The notes under the pieces were generated by a model. It was not told where the DNA came from. It did not search any database and saw only the letters and a list, made by a program, of their open reading frames with translations. This document shows positions 17,886 to 26,785 of a DNA stretch of 64,000 nucleotides, one piece after another (the stretch's first letter is position 1; each line of letters opens with the position of its first letter). This stretch comes from CAYVBE01 sp964572825. GTDB taxonomy: Bacteria; Planctomycetota; Brocadiia; SM23-32. Made by a program: the position numbers and the translations under genes. The stretch spans positions 1 to 64,000 of the forward strand of contig CAZNGS010000005.1 in NCBI GenBank assembly GCA_964572825.1. The letters run 5' to 3'.

Positions 17886-19376
17886 ATGAATGCTGCTGGT
17901 TCAGGAAGCCCGCCGTCCGCCCGGTCCACGTGTGCAAGGTTGTTGCTGCTCGGCAACTGGGCCGACCCGACCATCCTGCGGGACGGCGAGGACTATTACC
18001 TCACGCATTCGAGCTTCGAATTCCAGCCGGGATTGCTGGTCTGGCATTCCCGAGACCTGCTGAACTGGCGGCCCATGGGGCACGCCGTCGTGAACCAGGA
18101 GGGCTCGATATGGGCTCCCGACCTGCTCAAGCGCGGGGACCTCTACTACATCTACTATCCCGCTGGCGGGCAGAATTGGGTGGTGACCGCAAAGTCACCC
18201 GCCGGCCCCTGGTCCGAACCCGTGGCCACCGGTTCGCAGTTGATCGACCCGGGCCACATTGCTGATGAGGACGGAAAGCGTTACCTGCACGTGGCGGGCG
18301 GGCACATGCGGGAGCTCAGCGTCGATGGCCTGCGGTGCACGTCGCAGCGGCGCAAGGTATACGACGGCTGGCCCATTCCGCAGAATTGGGCGATCGAGTG
18401 CTTCTGCCTGGAGTCGCCCAAGCTGCTCAGGCGGGACGGCTGGTACTACCTGACCAGCGCGCAGGGCGGAACGTTCGGCCCCTCCACCAGCCACATGGTC
18501 GTCTCCGCCCGGTCGCGGCGCCCGGCAGGGCCGTGGGAGAACTCTCCGCACAACCCCATCATCCGCACCTGGCACCGGAACGAGCCCTGGTGGTCAAAGG
18601 GGCATGGAACGGTTTTCAAAGGCCCGGACGAGCAGTGGTATTGCATCCTGCACGGGATCATGAACGGCCATCGCTCCCTGGGGCGCTGCACCCTGATCGA
18701 ACCCATCGAGTGGACCGAGGACGGCTGGTTCCGTGTGGCGGAGGAATGGCCCGCTGGGTGGGAGCAGCCCGCGACCATGCACCTGGAGCTGGGCGACGAA
18801 TTCGAGAGCGATGAGCTGGGCGTCCAGTGGCAGTTCCACCGTTGCTTCGATGCCGACCGCTTCGCGGTGGGCGAGGGGGTGCTGACGTTGGGCGCGGCCG
18901 GCCGGGACGCCGGGCATTCCTGCCCGCTCACCTGCGAGCCGATGCATCGGGCCTACGAGATCGAAACCCGGGTGGAGGTGGAAGGCGGGGCGGGGGCCGG
19001 CTTGATGCTTTTCTCATCGCCCAATCGGTACATCGGCCTGTCCATCTCCCGGGACGGGGTGCTGCGCCGCGTGCAGGAAGGCTGCCGCCGTTACGGTTGG
19101 ATGCAGGAACCGCAGCCGGCTCGGGGCTCCCTGCGGCTCCGGATAGTCAACGACCGGCAAGACGTCCGCTTCTACTACAGGGCGGATGAGGAACCATGGC
19201 AGATCATGCAGCCGAGCATGGAGATATCTGCCTGGGGGTCGGCGCGGAGCGGCCTGTTCGCGTTCGGAGAGGGCAGCGCACGCTTCCACGGTTTCCGCTA
19301 CCGGGCACTGGAAGACCGCGAACGGGCAGACAGTTGGCTGGCGGAGATGTTCCGTTTCTCGCGCCAGTCCGCGTAA
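17886..19376 (+). CDS. Glycoside hydrolase family 43 with C-terminal beta-sandwich
   Basis: About 496 residues, no signal peptide, so cytoplasmic or periplasmic by another route. The GH43 catalytic triad is visible: base D27 in 'NWADPTILRDG', pKa modulator D122 in 'IDPGHIADEDG' and acid E177 in 'FCLESPKLL'. After about residue 300 a concanavalin-like domain begins ('LGDEFESDELGVQWQF'), the arrangement of GH43 beta-xylosidases and arabinofuranosidases with a XynB-type C-domain. Start choice: ATG 17877 is 1 nt from the GAGGG site and ATG 17886 is about 10 nt away; the latter is preferred. It would release xylose- or arabinose-type units from imported oligosaccharides. Confidence 0.85.
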   Translation: MNAAGSGSPPSARSTCARLLLLGNWADPTILRDGEDYYLTHSSFEFQPGLLVWHSRDLLNWRPMGHAVVNQEGSIWAPDLLKRGDLYYIYYPAGGQNWVVTAKSPAGPWSEPVATGSQLIDPGHIADEDGKRYLHVAGGHMRELSVDGLRCTSQRRKVYDGWPIPQNWAIECFCLESPKLLRRDGWYYLTSAQGGTFGPSTSHMVVSARSRRPAGPWENSPHNPIIRTWHRNEPWWSKGHGTVFKGPDEQWYCILHGIMNGHRSLGRCTLIEPIEWTEDGWFRVAEEWPAGWEQPATMHLELGDEFESDELGVQWQFHRCFDADRFAVGEGVLTLGAAGRDAGHSCPLTCEPMHRAYEIETRVEVEGGAGAGLMLFSSPNRYIGLSISRDGVLRRVQEGCRRYGWMQEPQPARGSLRLRIVNDRQDVRFYYRADEEPWQIMQPSMEISAWGSARSGLFAFGEGSARFHGFRYRALEDRERADSWLAEMFRFSRQSA

Positions 19377-19407
19377 AGGTCCGCCTGGCTCGCCATGGAG
19401 AGGTGCA

Positions 19408-20991
19408 ATGAATCGCCCGTCCCACAGTCAGCGCCCGAGTATAGTCCTCATGATGCTGGATGATATGGGTTTCTCGGACATCGGGTGTTACGGGTCCGAG
19501 ATCCGCACGCCTCATCTCGATTGCATGGCGGAACGCGGTGTCCGCTACACGCAGTTCTACAACTGCGCCCGGTGTTGCCCGACCCGCGCCTCCCTGCTGA
19601 CCGGGCTCTATCCGCACCATGCGGGTATCGGGTACATGGAGCCCGGCAACCGCTACAACAGGGCCCTCATGGAGAATCTGGCGGCCTGCGAGTACCAGGG
19701 ATTCCTTAACCGCAACTGCGTCACCATCGCCGAGGCTCTGAAGCCGGCCGGTTACCAGACCTTTATGGCCGGCAAGTGGCACGTCGGCACGGGCGACGGC
19801 CAGCGACCCCTGCAACGCGGTTTCGATCGGTATTACGGCATCATCGGCGGCGCCTGCAATTACTGGCGGCCGAAACCCCACAACCTCCGTTGCGGTGACC
19901 AGCCGGTGGAGGAGCTGCCGGACGAGTTCTACACCACCGACCAGTTCACGGATTACGCCATCCGCTTCCTGCGGGAGGCCGACCGGGACCGCCCGTTCTT
20001 CCTGTACGTGGCCTATAATGCCCCGCACTGGCCGCTGCACGCCTGGGCGGAGGACATCGAGCGCTATCGCGGCCGCTACGTGATGGGATGGGACGAACTG
20101 CGTCGGCGGCGCCTGGCCCGGCAGAAGAAGATGGGCCTTTTCGAGCCGGACCTCGAGCTGTCCCCCCGTGACGAAGAGAGCTATCCCTGGGAGGACGAGC
20201 CCCGCAAGGAGCACATGGACCTGCGCATGGCCGTCTACGCGGCCATGATCGACCGGGTCGACCAGGGCATCGGTCGCCTGCTGGAGGTCCTGCGGGCACA
20301 AGGCCGGGAGGAAAACACGCTGATCATGTTCCTGAGCGACAACGGTGGCTGCGCCGAGCCCGTGGGGAAGGACAGCGACGAGCCGCCGGGCCCGGCGGAT
20401 ACGTACCAGGGCTACCTCCTGCCCTGGGCCAACGCCAGCAACACTCCCTTTCGCCTGTTCAAGCACTGGGTGCACGAGGGCGGCATCGCCACGCCGTTCA
20501 TCGCCTGCTGGCCGACTGCCATCAACGGAGGTGCCATCAACCGGCGCCAGATCGGGCACGTGAAGGACATCATGCCCACCTGCCTGGAGGTAGCCGGCGC
20601 CGACTATCCGGCCACGTTTCGGGGCCACGAGGTCAAGCGGCTGGAGGGCAGCAGCCTGCTGCATTCCTTCCTCGATCCCGGATCGGTCCGCAACCAGACC
20701 ATCTACTGGGAGCACGAGGGCAACCGGGCCGTGCGCGAGGGGCGCTGGAAGCTCACCTGCTACTACAACGAAATCCACGAGGAAATGCAGAAGGTCGGCA
20801 CGGGCAAGCGGACAGGCGGATGGGAGCTCTACGACCTCGCCGCCGACCGCACCGAGCTGAACGACCTGGCCGCGGAGCATCCCGAGAAGGCGAGCGAACT
20901 GCGGCGCAAGTACGAGCGGTGGGAACAGAAGGTCGGCGCTCTGGACTGGGAACGCGTGATGAAGGCCGGAGGGTTCTGGAACTCAGACTGA
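19408..20991 (+). CDS. Sulfatase (type I, formylglycine-dependent)
   Basis: A 527-residue S1-family sulfatase. Metal site D18-D19 in 'MMLDDMGFSDIG'; formylglycine motif C56-C57-P58-T59-R60 in 'CCPTRASLLTG', where C56 is the residue oxidised by a formylglycine-generating enzyme (none in this window). 'MAGKWHVG', 'FLSDNGG' and 'YWEHEGNRA' are further family blocks. No signal peptide is visible, so a cytoplasmic place is likely unless the start is upstream; ATG 19408 has a GGAGAGG site. It is the last gene of the island, 31 nt after the GH43 gene, and implies that the substrate carries sulfate esters. Confidence 0.92.
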   Translation: MNRPSHSQRPSIVLMMLDDMGFSDIGCYGSEIRTPHLDCMAERGVRYTQFYNCARCCPTRASLLTGLYPHHAGIGYMEPGNRYNRALMENLAACEYQGFLNRNCVTIAEALKPAGYQTFMAGKWHVGTGDGQRPLQRGFDRYYGIIGGACNYWRPKPHNLRCGDQPVEELPDEFYTTDQFTDYAIRFLREADRDRPFFLYVAYNAPHWPLHAWAEDIERYRGRYVMGWDELRRRRLARQKKMGLFEPDLELSPRDEESYPWEDEPRKEHMDLRMAVYAAMIDRVDQGIGRLLEVLRAQGREENTLIMFLSDNGGCAEPVGKDSDEPPGPADTYQGYLLPWANASNTPFRLFKHWVHEGGIATPFIACWPTAINGGAINRRQIGHVKDIMPTCLEVAGADYPATFRGHEVKRLEGSSLLHSFLDPGSVRNQTIYWEHEGNRAVREGRWKLTCYYNEIHEEMQKVGTGKRTGGWELYDLAADRTELNDLAAEHPEKASELRRKYERWEQKVGALDWERVMKAGGFWNSD

Positions 20992-21011
20992 CGTCCGGTT
21001 CCGCCGCTGGT

Positions 21012-21353
21012 TCACTTCATGCTGCGTTCGGCCAGGATGGCGCGGACCCGGTGCTTCAGGTCGGGCAGTTCCTCCGTGACGCACTGCCACACCTTGTTGC
21101 TATCCACCTCCCACGGGTTGCCGATGACGTCGTGGCAGAGGTGGCGAAGGTGCTCCCAGTCGATCTCCGGGTGCCCCTTGCGTTCGTGCTCCGAGAGATG
21201 CCGCGCGGCAAGGCTGACCAGCTCCAGGTTCCACAGCACCGCGTGGCGGACCGCCATGGAATTCATGAACTCATCCCGCCCGTGCCGCACGAACTGCTCG
21301 ATGTGGCCTATGGCCTGGTTCAGGCGCAAAAGCTGGCGTTGGCCGGCCTCCAT
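21012..21353 (-). CDS. HepT-like (HEPN/DUF86) protein with degenerate active site
   Basis: A 113-residue all-helical protein read from ATG 21353 with a GGGGG site upstream. The HepT/DUF86 scaffold is recognisable: 'RHAVLWNLELVSLAARHL', 'HPEIDWEHLRHL', 'KVWQCVTEELPDLKHRV'. In HepT toxins the segment after the 'W' normally carries R-N-x3-H-x-Y. Here the aligned stretch 'LCHDVIGNPWEVD' has Cys, His, Gly and Pro at those places, so ribonuclease activity is unlikely. No MntA-type nucleotidyltransferase partner lies on either side. It may be a solitary, inactive relic. Confidence 0.65.
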   Translation of the reverse strand: MEAGQRQLLRLNQAIGHIEQFVRHGRDEFMNSMAVRHAVLWNLELVSLAARHLSEHERKGHPEIDWEHLRHLCHDVIGNPWEVDSNKVWQCVTEELPDLKHRVRAILAERSMK

Positions 21354-21891
21354 GTTCCAGCCCCCTTTCCCTGACGGTCGCGATAAAACCCCGCCAGCAG
21401 TCTGCCGAAAACCGACCGGGCCGGGCCGCACACCGCACCAGAATCTTCGGGAAGCTCACGAAGACAGCCCACCTTGCCGGACAATCTGCTGACGCTCAAC
21501 ATTCTGCCTCGAGACGCGGAGCGTATCCTCCCAACATATTCCTCACAGCCCTGCCGGCCCCATAATACCACCGCGGGGGCGTTTTTTCCAATCTGAAAAG
21601 TGACTTTGCCGGGACATGGCACCCACCCCCGGAAGTGGAAATGTGTTGGGGAGAATCGTGGGTCGCTCCCGCCGGCCCATCTCCTGTTGGAAAGCACGCA
21701 GAAAGGGATGACCGGAAGAAATGGACACATCGGTCCCGAAGGGTTAACCTCCTGGTGGAAACCAAACGGCAGAGGTGCCGATGTGCCCGCAGCTTTATGT
21801 TCGCACGGGGCAGAATGCGGGCGATAAGAAAGGGCGGGACGGAAGGCCTGCGCGGGGTTGCGCCCCGGGCGGGGAGATCCTGGTTCCTGTC
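21354..21891. other. 538-bp intergenic region, no convincing gene
   Basis: Short open frames exist on both strands but show no recognisable domain, no good ribosome site and no conservation pattern visible by eye. The stretch is less GC-rich than its surroundings around 21555-21740. It would carry the promoter of the HepT-like gene. No tRNA cloverleaf and no hairpin with a T-run was seen. Confidence 0.6.
21562..21591 (-). promoter_or_regulatory. Possible sigma-70 promoter upstream of HepT-like gene
   Basis: On the minus strand TTGGAA is followed by 18 nt and TATTAT. This is the best match in the long gap, about 200 nt before the HepT-like start. No transcript evidence. Confidence 0.3.
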
Positions 21892-22773
21892 TCACAAGAG
21901 GTCCAGGACGGCACACAGGTTGCGGCGGTCGTCCTCCAGGGATTCCCAGGGTGTCTCGAGGATCATCGGCAGGCCCTCGAAGGCGCGATGGTTGAGGAAG
22001 TGCCGCAGTCCCCCCGTGCCGATGGTGCCGCGGCCGATGTGTTCGTGGCGGTCTCGCCGGCTGCCAGGGCGGTCCCGCGAGTCGTTGACGTGCAGCAGAC
22101 CCACCTTTCCCAGCCCCACGTGCCGCTTGAGGTCGCCGACGAGGCGAGCTACCTCGGCGGCACGGCGAAGGTCGTATCCGGCCCCGAACAGGTGGCAGGA
22201 ATCCAGCGCTACGCCGATACATGCGCCGGAGCCGACATCGTCCAGCGAGTGGACCAGGGCGCCCAGTGTTTGCAGGTCACCTCCCGGTCCGTGGGGAGAC
22301 GCGGTGCCCTCCAGCAGCAGCGGCGGATGGGCCTCCGCTTCTCCGAGGGCCCGTCCGAGGGCCCCTTCGGCCCGCGCCAGGCCCCAGGATGCAGGACGGC
22401 CTTTGTGGCTCCCCGGGTGGAGCACGTAAAGGTCCGCACCCATGGCGGCGGAGAGTTCCAGCTCCGCCCGAAGCCGCTGGATGCTGCGGCGCAGGACACC
22501 GTCATCCTGTGAGCAGGGGTTGATCAGGTAGCACGCATGGACGCAGAGCGGGGAGAGGCCGGCCTGCGTGCGCGCTTCGCGGAAGCGCTGGATCTCTTCC
22601 GGCGAGCGCTTCTGCAGGGCCCAGCCGCGGGGGTTGCCACAAAAAACCTGGAAGGCCGTGCAGCCGCGCTCGACCGCACGGTCCACGGTATGGGGCAGGC
22701 CGCCCTCGATGGAGACGTGGAACCCGATGCGGACAGGGGCGGCCGCGTCCTGTGATACGTCCGGGGCGCGCAT
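21892..22773 (-). CDS. nfo: Endonuclease IV (AP endonuclease)
   Basis: A 293-residue TIM-barrel enzyme that nicks DNA at abasic sites in base-excision repair using a Zn cluster. Metal-ligand blocks are present in order: 'GFHVS', 'CVHACYLIN', 'YVLHPGSHKG', 'LLLEGTAS', 'VALDSCHLFG', 'LLHVNDSRD', 'GSRRDRHEHIGRG' and 'ILETPWES'. The start is ATG 22773 with GGAAGG upstream; an open frame extends further but lacks homology. It follows the acyl-CoA dehydrogenase gene after about 178 nt and may have its own promoter. Confidence 0.92.
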   Translation of the reverse strand: MRAPDVSQDAAAPVRIGFHVSIEGGLPHTVDRAVERGCTAFQVFCGNPRGWALQKRSPEEIQRFREARTQAGLSPLCVHACYLINPCSQDDGVLRRSIQRLRAELELSAAMGADLYVLHPGSHKGRPASWGLARAEGALGRALGEAEAHPPLLLEGTASPHGPGGDLQTLGALVHSLDDVGSGACIGVALDSCHLFGAGYDLRRAAEVARLVGDLKRHVGLGKVGLLHVNDSRDRPGSRRDRHEHIGRGTIGTGGLRHFLNHRAFEGLPMILETPWESLEDDRRNLCAVLDLL

Positions 22774-22951
22774 CCGAAGCCTTCCAGCCTGTTGAAGAAC
22801 AGGTGATATCGCGTGGTGGCGAGACGAGGCCCTGGACACGCTCTTCTGGGTGGAGCACAGGCGCCGTCGCCCGTGGACTCGCAGCCGGGGCCTGCCCGCG
22901 TGCGTGCCCGCCGGGCAGACAGGCGGCTGAGCCACGTCTTTCAACAACCCC

Positions 22952-24685
22952 CTACGCGTAGTCGAGCAGCTCGGGCATACGGTCCAGATAGGTGCGGGCC
23001 CCGCTCAGTATCTGGTCGCGCCGCATGCGCACCCGCGGCAGGGTCTCATTCAGGAAGTTCTCCGCGAGGGCGTGCTTGTGCTCGTTGCGCATGGCGGGCC
23101 CCAGCAGCAGATAGCCGTTGTAGATGATGGTGGCGCTTTCGACCAGCTTGTCGGCGTGGAGATCGCGGAAGTCGCTGTCCTGCTCGCCGGCGTAATCGAC
23201 GGCCTCTCCCAGCCGGACCCGCGCCTCGCGCAGGGCTTCGAGCATGGATTCTTCCCCCCCCGCCTCGGACAACTGCTGATCCAGCTCGGCGAACCGTTCT
23301 TCCAGCGTCCCTTTCAGCACGTAGCCGACGGCGGCGTTGTGCTGTATCTGGGTGGTGCCTTCGTAGATGGTGGTGATGCGGGCGTCGCGGTAGAAACGCT
23401 CGACCTCGTAGTCCTTCATGTAGCCGCTGCCGGCCAGCACCTGGAGGGCGTCGTAGGCGACCTCGTTACACATCTCGGTGGCGTAGTACTTGGCGATGGG
23501 CGTCAGGGCGCGGGCCAGGGTGATCCAGTAGCGGCGCTGATCGGCCAGTTCGTCCCCGCCGTGCATCTGGTCGAGCTCACCGGAGTCACGAAGTTCCTCG
23601 ATGTTATCCGCCATATCGACGGCCACGGCGGTCTCCAGTGTAAACAGCCGGGAGGTCTCGACCTTCATGTGCATGTCGCCCAGCATCTGGCGCACCGCGG
23701 GGAACTGCCGGATGGGCTTTCCGAACTGCTCCCGGTCCGCCGCGTATTCCAGGGCGGCACTGAGGGCGGCCTGCGCGATGCCCACGCCCTGGGCCGCGAT
23801 GGCCAGGCGGGCCCCGTTCATCAGCGACATCACGTATTTGGACAGGCCCCGCTTCCGTTTGCCGATCAGGATGGCGGGCGTGTTGACGAACTGCAGTTCG
23901 CAGGTGGGGGACCCGTGGATGCCGAGTTTGTCTTCAATGCGCCGCACGCGCAGGCTCGGCCCCTTCTCGCACAGGAACAGGGACAGGCCCCGGGCCCCGG
24001 CGGTGTCCGGCTCGCTGCGGGCCAGCACCAGCAGCACTTCCGCGCAGCCGTTGGTGATGAACCGCTTGACGCCGTTGAGGCGCCAGATGTCATCTTCTTC
24101 GTCGTGGGTTGCCCGGAGCTGCACGTTGGTCAGGTCGCTGCCCGCGTCCGGCTCGGTCAGTGCCATGGCGCCGGTCACCTCGCCGCTGCTGAAGCGGGGC
24201 AGGTACCTGGCCTTGACCTGTTCGTCGGCGAACCTGTTGATCGTCTCGGCGATGTCCTGCAGGCCGAACAGGTTCATGAGGCTGGCGTCGGCGCGGCTGA
24301 CCAGCTCGATGGCCATCGTGTAGATGGTGACGGGCATGTTGAGGCCGCCGTAGCGCCGGGGGAGGGTGAAGCCCATCAGGTCCGCCTTGCTGAGCTGGTC
24401 CAGTGCCTCGCGGGTGCCTCTGGCATAGGTAACCACTCCGTCCTCGAACTGCGCTTCCTCCTCGTCCACGTCCGCGGCGCGGGGCGCGATGAACTCGGCG
24501 GCCAGCTCGCCGACCATCTCCAGCACGCGGCGATAGTTGTCGAGGGCATCCTCGTAGTCGTGGGGGGCGTAGTCGAATTCCTCGGCCTGCCGGTAGTTGC
24601 GCTCCTCCAGCATGACGATGGTGCGGAGGTCCGCATTGTCGAGGAAATCGACGACGTCTTCGTTGTCCGTGAAGAAGTTGGGCAT
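22952..24685 (-). CDS. Acyl-CoA dehydrogenase
   Basis: A 577-residue FAD flavoprotein. It has the FAD/substrate blocks 'GAMALTEPDAGSDL', 'RFITNGCAEVLLV' and 'LGIHGSPTCELQF', the arginine segment 'ADREQFGKPIRQFPAV', and the catalytic Glu in 'ITTIYEGTTQIQHN'. At 577 residues it is longer than the usual ~380, with N- and C-terminal extensions as in the larger AcdB/FadE-like subgroup. It lies 15 nt after etfA, so its electrons pass directly to the co-encoded electron-transfer flavoprotein. The acyl substrate is unknown; no other beta-oxidation gene is near. Confidence 0.93.
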   Translation of the reverse strand: MPNFFTDNEDVVDFLDNADLRTIVMLEERNYRQAEEFDYAPHDYEDALDNYRRVLEMVGELAAEFIAPRAADVDEEEAQFEDGVVTYARGTREALDQLSKADLMGFTLPRRYGGLNMPVTIYTMAIELVSRADASLMNLFGLQDIAETINRFADEQVKARYLPRFSSGEVTGAMALTEPDAGSDLTNVQLRATHDEEDDIWRLNGVKRFITNGCAEVLLVLARSEPDTAGARGLSLFLCEKGPSLRVRRIEDKLGIHGSPTCELQFVNTPAILIGKRKRGLSKYVMSLMNGARLAIAAQGVGIAQAALSAALEYAADREQFGKPIRQFPAVRQMLGDMHMKVETSRLFTLETAVAVDMADNIEELRDSGELDQMHGGDELADQRRYWITLARALTPIAKYYATEMCNEVAYDALQVLAGSGYMKDYEVERFYRDARITTIYEGTTQIQHNAAVGYVLKGTLEERFAELDQQLSEAGGEESMLEALREARVRLGEAVDYAGEQDSDFRDLHADKLVESATIIYNGYLLLGPAMRNEHKHALAENFLNETLPRVRMRRDQILSGARTYLDRMPELLDYA

Positions 24686-24700
24686 CTTGGCTCCGATCCC

Positions 24701-25735
24701 TTACTTCGCGTGTTCCTTGTAGGTCTCGATCAAGGCCGGAATCACCTCGTTCAGGTCCCCGACGATGCCGTAGTGGGCTATCTGGAAGATGGGCGCGTCG
24801 GGGTCGGTGTTGACGGCGACTATCTTGGTGGCCTCCTGCATGCCGGCGCGGTGCTGCACGGCACCGCTGATGCCGCAGGCGATGTAGAGCTTTGGCCGCA
24901 CCGTGGTGCCGGTCTGGCCCACCTGATGGTCCTTGGGGATGAATCCGGCGTCGACGGCGGCGCGGGAGGCGCCCACCTCTCCGCCCAGCACGTCGGCCAG
25001 CTCCCGGATGAGCTCGAAGGTCTCCGCGCTGCCCACGCCCGCGCCGCCGGAGACGATGATGTTGGCCTTCTTCAGGTCCACCGCAGGCGGCGCTCGGAAC
25101 TCTTCGATCTGCTCGACGCAGAGCAGCTCCTCATCGATCTGGCCGGTGAACCGCATCAGGTTGCCCCGGCGGTCGGGGTCCGGGGTGCCCATCTTCATCA
25201 CGCCTTCCCGCACCGTGGCCATCTGGGGCCGCGTCTCCGGGTTGACGATGGTGGCGATGATGTTGCCCCCAAAGGCGGGCCGTATCTGGTAGAGCAGGGC
25301 GGGGTAATCCTTGCCCGCGACCACGTCACGGTGAGGGCCGATCTTCAGGTCGGTGCAGTCGGCGGTCAGGCCCACCTTCAGCGTCGAGGCAACGCGGGGC
25401 GCCAGGTCCCGGCCCAGGGTGGTCGCGCCGAACAGCATCACCGCCGGACGCCACCCGGCGATCATGCGGGACAGCACGTCGGCGTAGGGCAGCGTGCTGT
25501 AGTGAGCCAGTGCGGGTTCCTGTGCCAGATGCACCTCGTCGCACCCGTGGGCGAACAGCTCCCCGACCAGTGGTTCGACGTCGTGGCCCAGCAGGAAGGC
25601 CCCCACGCGGCCGTCCTGCTCGTCCGCCAGCTCCCGAGCCTTATGCACCAGTTCCAGGCTTACCTCGGCGATCTGGCCGTCCCTGACCTCGGCGAAGACG
25701 CAGACGTCTTTGGGCTCCTCGTGCATGTCGGACAT
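24701..25735 (-). CDS. etfA: Electron transfer flavoprotein subunit alpha
   Basis: About 344 residues. The C-terminal FAD-binding domain is clear: 'IIVSGGAGVGSAETFEL', 'SRAAVDAGFIPKDHQVGQ', 'GISGAVQHRAGM' and 'IVAVNTDPDAPIFQIAHYG'. It pairs with EtfB to accept electrons from the downstream acyl-CoA dehydrogenase and pass them to ETF-quinone oxidoreductase, which is not in this window. AGGAG is only 2 nt from ATG 25735, so the ATG three codons later may be the true start. It lies 32 nt after etfB. Confidence 0.94.
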   Translation of the reverse strand: MSDMHEEPKDVCVFAEVRDGQIAEVSLELVHKARELADEQDGRVGAFLLGHDVEPLVGELFAHGCDEVHLAQEPALAHYSTLPYADVLSRMIAGWRPAVMLFGATTLGRDLAPRVASTLKVGLTADCTDLKIGPHRDVVAGKDYPALLYQIRPAFGGNIIATIVNPETRPQMATVREGVMKMGTPDPDRRGNLMRFTGQIDEELLCVEQIEEFRAPPAVDLKKANIIVSGGAGVGSAETFELIRELADVLGGEVGASRAAVDAGFIPKDHQVGQTGTTVRPKLYIACGISGAVQHRAGMQEATKIVAVNTDPDAPIFQIAHYGIVGDLNEVIPALIETYKEHAK

Positions 25736-25767
25736 GGCTCCTGCGATTTCGGATCGGGTGGGGGGCG

Positions 25768-26637
25768 TCAGTCGAAGATGTGCTCTTCCATCAGCTCTTC
25801 GACCAGCTCGGCCAGGCCCTCCCGGGTCGGTTCAACGGCCTTGTGTTCTTCGGACTGCAAGCGGACGGAGTCGATCTTCTTCACGCGGGTGGGCGATCCG
25901 CTGCCGCCGCAGGACTCCTCGTCGGCATTCACGTCATCGGCGCCCCACTGTTGGATCAGCAGCCCGGCCTCCCGCAGCCGTTTCGCGGCCTGGTGGCCGC
26001 CTTCCCGGTCGAGCTCACACACTGCACGCGCGCGCTTGAACTTCATCAGGCGTTTCGCGGAGGCGGGGCGCGGCTCGTTGGCCGTGGAGGTGACTGTCAG
26101 CAGGGCCGGCAGGGGACCGCGCAGCACCTCGTAGCCGTCCTCCAGGGCGCGCCTGAGCTCTACGTGCTCCGGGCCTATGTCGCGGATCTCTTCCACGTAG
26201 GTAAACTGGCACAGCCCGAGTTTCTCGGCAAGCTGCGGCCCGATCTGTGCGGTGTCCCCATCGATGGCCTGCCGGCCGCAGAGCACCATGTCGGGTTCGG
26301 GCAGCATTCGGACGGCGCATGCGAGGGCGTAGGAGGTGGCCAGGGTGTCGGAGGCGGCGAAGCGGCGGTCCGTCAGCAGCACCGCCCGGTCCGCGCCCCG
26401 GTAGAGGCACTCCCGCAGCGCTTCGGCGGCCCCGGAAGGGCCCATGCTGAGCGTCGTGACCCGGCCCCCGTGCGCGTCCCTGATCTGCAGGGCCATTTCC
26501 AGTGCGTTCAAATCTTCGGGGTTGACGATGGCCGGCAGGGCAGCGCGATTGACCGTGCCGTCCTCCTTCATGGCTTCGCCGGTCAGGTTCTCGGTGTCCG
26601 GCACCTGTTTGACGCAAACTATGATCTCGTAAGGCAC
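25768..26637 (-). CDS. etfB: Electron transfer flavoprotein subunit beta
   Basis: A 289-residue AMP-binding subunit. N-terminal 'IIVCVKQVPDTEN' and 'NPEDLNALEMALQIRDAHGG', then 'LCGRQAIDGDTAQIGPQLAE' are family blocks. The tail after about residue 225 is longer than usual and rich in Glu, including 'DEESCGGSGSPTRVKK'. First gene of the etfB-etfA-acyl-CoA dehydrogenase operon, with a promoter candidate about 120 nt upstream. Confidence 0.94.
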   Translation of the reverse strand: MPYEIIVCVKQVPDTENLTGEAMKEDGTVNRAALPAIVNPEDLNALEMALQIRDAHGGRVTTLSMGPSGAAEALRECLYRGADRAVLLTDRRFAASDTLATSYALACAVRMLPEPDMVLCGRQAIDGDTAQIGPQLAEKLGLCQFTYVEEIRDIGPEHVELRRALEDGYEVLRGPLPALLTVTSTANEPRPASAKRLMKFKRARAVCELDREGGHQAAKRLREAGLLIQQWGADDVNADEESCGGSGSPTRVKKIDSVRLQSEEHKAVEPTREGLAELVEELMEEHIFD

Positions 26638-26755
26638 TTGTTGCAGTGTCCCGGGGAATGAGGTTCGGTGGATGCGCCCGTGGGATTCTCGACGGTCCGC
26701 GGCAGGAGGGCGCCGACCCGGACGCGGCCAACCAGAACCCCAGGGCAGAGCGTAG

Positions 26756-26785
26756 ATTGTAGTTAAAAGGCCGGGAGGGCTTCAA
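26756..26785 (-). promoter_or_regulatory. Promoter candidate for etfB operon
   Basis: On the minus strand TTGAAG, an 18-nt spacer and TACAAT, a good sigma-70-type match in an otherwise GC-rich gap. It points at etfB, about 120 nt away, and lies just downstream of the stop of the GlnD-like gene. Confidence 0.45.

Noticed and set aside
1..20991. Polysaccharide utilisation locus of the SusC/SusD type
   Set aside because: No TonB-dependent receptor or SusD-like lipoprotein is present; the island is PUL-like only in its enzymes.
20992..21011. Intrinsic terminator between the convergent sulfatase and HepT-like gene
   Set aside because: Only 20 nt; no stem and no T-run.
21320..22222. 300-codon minus-strand frame across the 538-bp gap as a missing toxin-antitoxin partner
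   Set aside because: No nucleotidyltransferase (G-S-x10-D-x-D) motif and it overlaps the endonuclease IV gene.
23072..26134. 1020-codon plus-strand open frame opposite the etf/acyl-CoA dehydrogenase operon
   Set aside because: It is the high-GC mirror of three clear genes; no motif, composition typical of antisense shadows.
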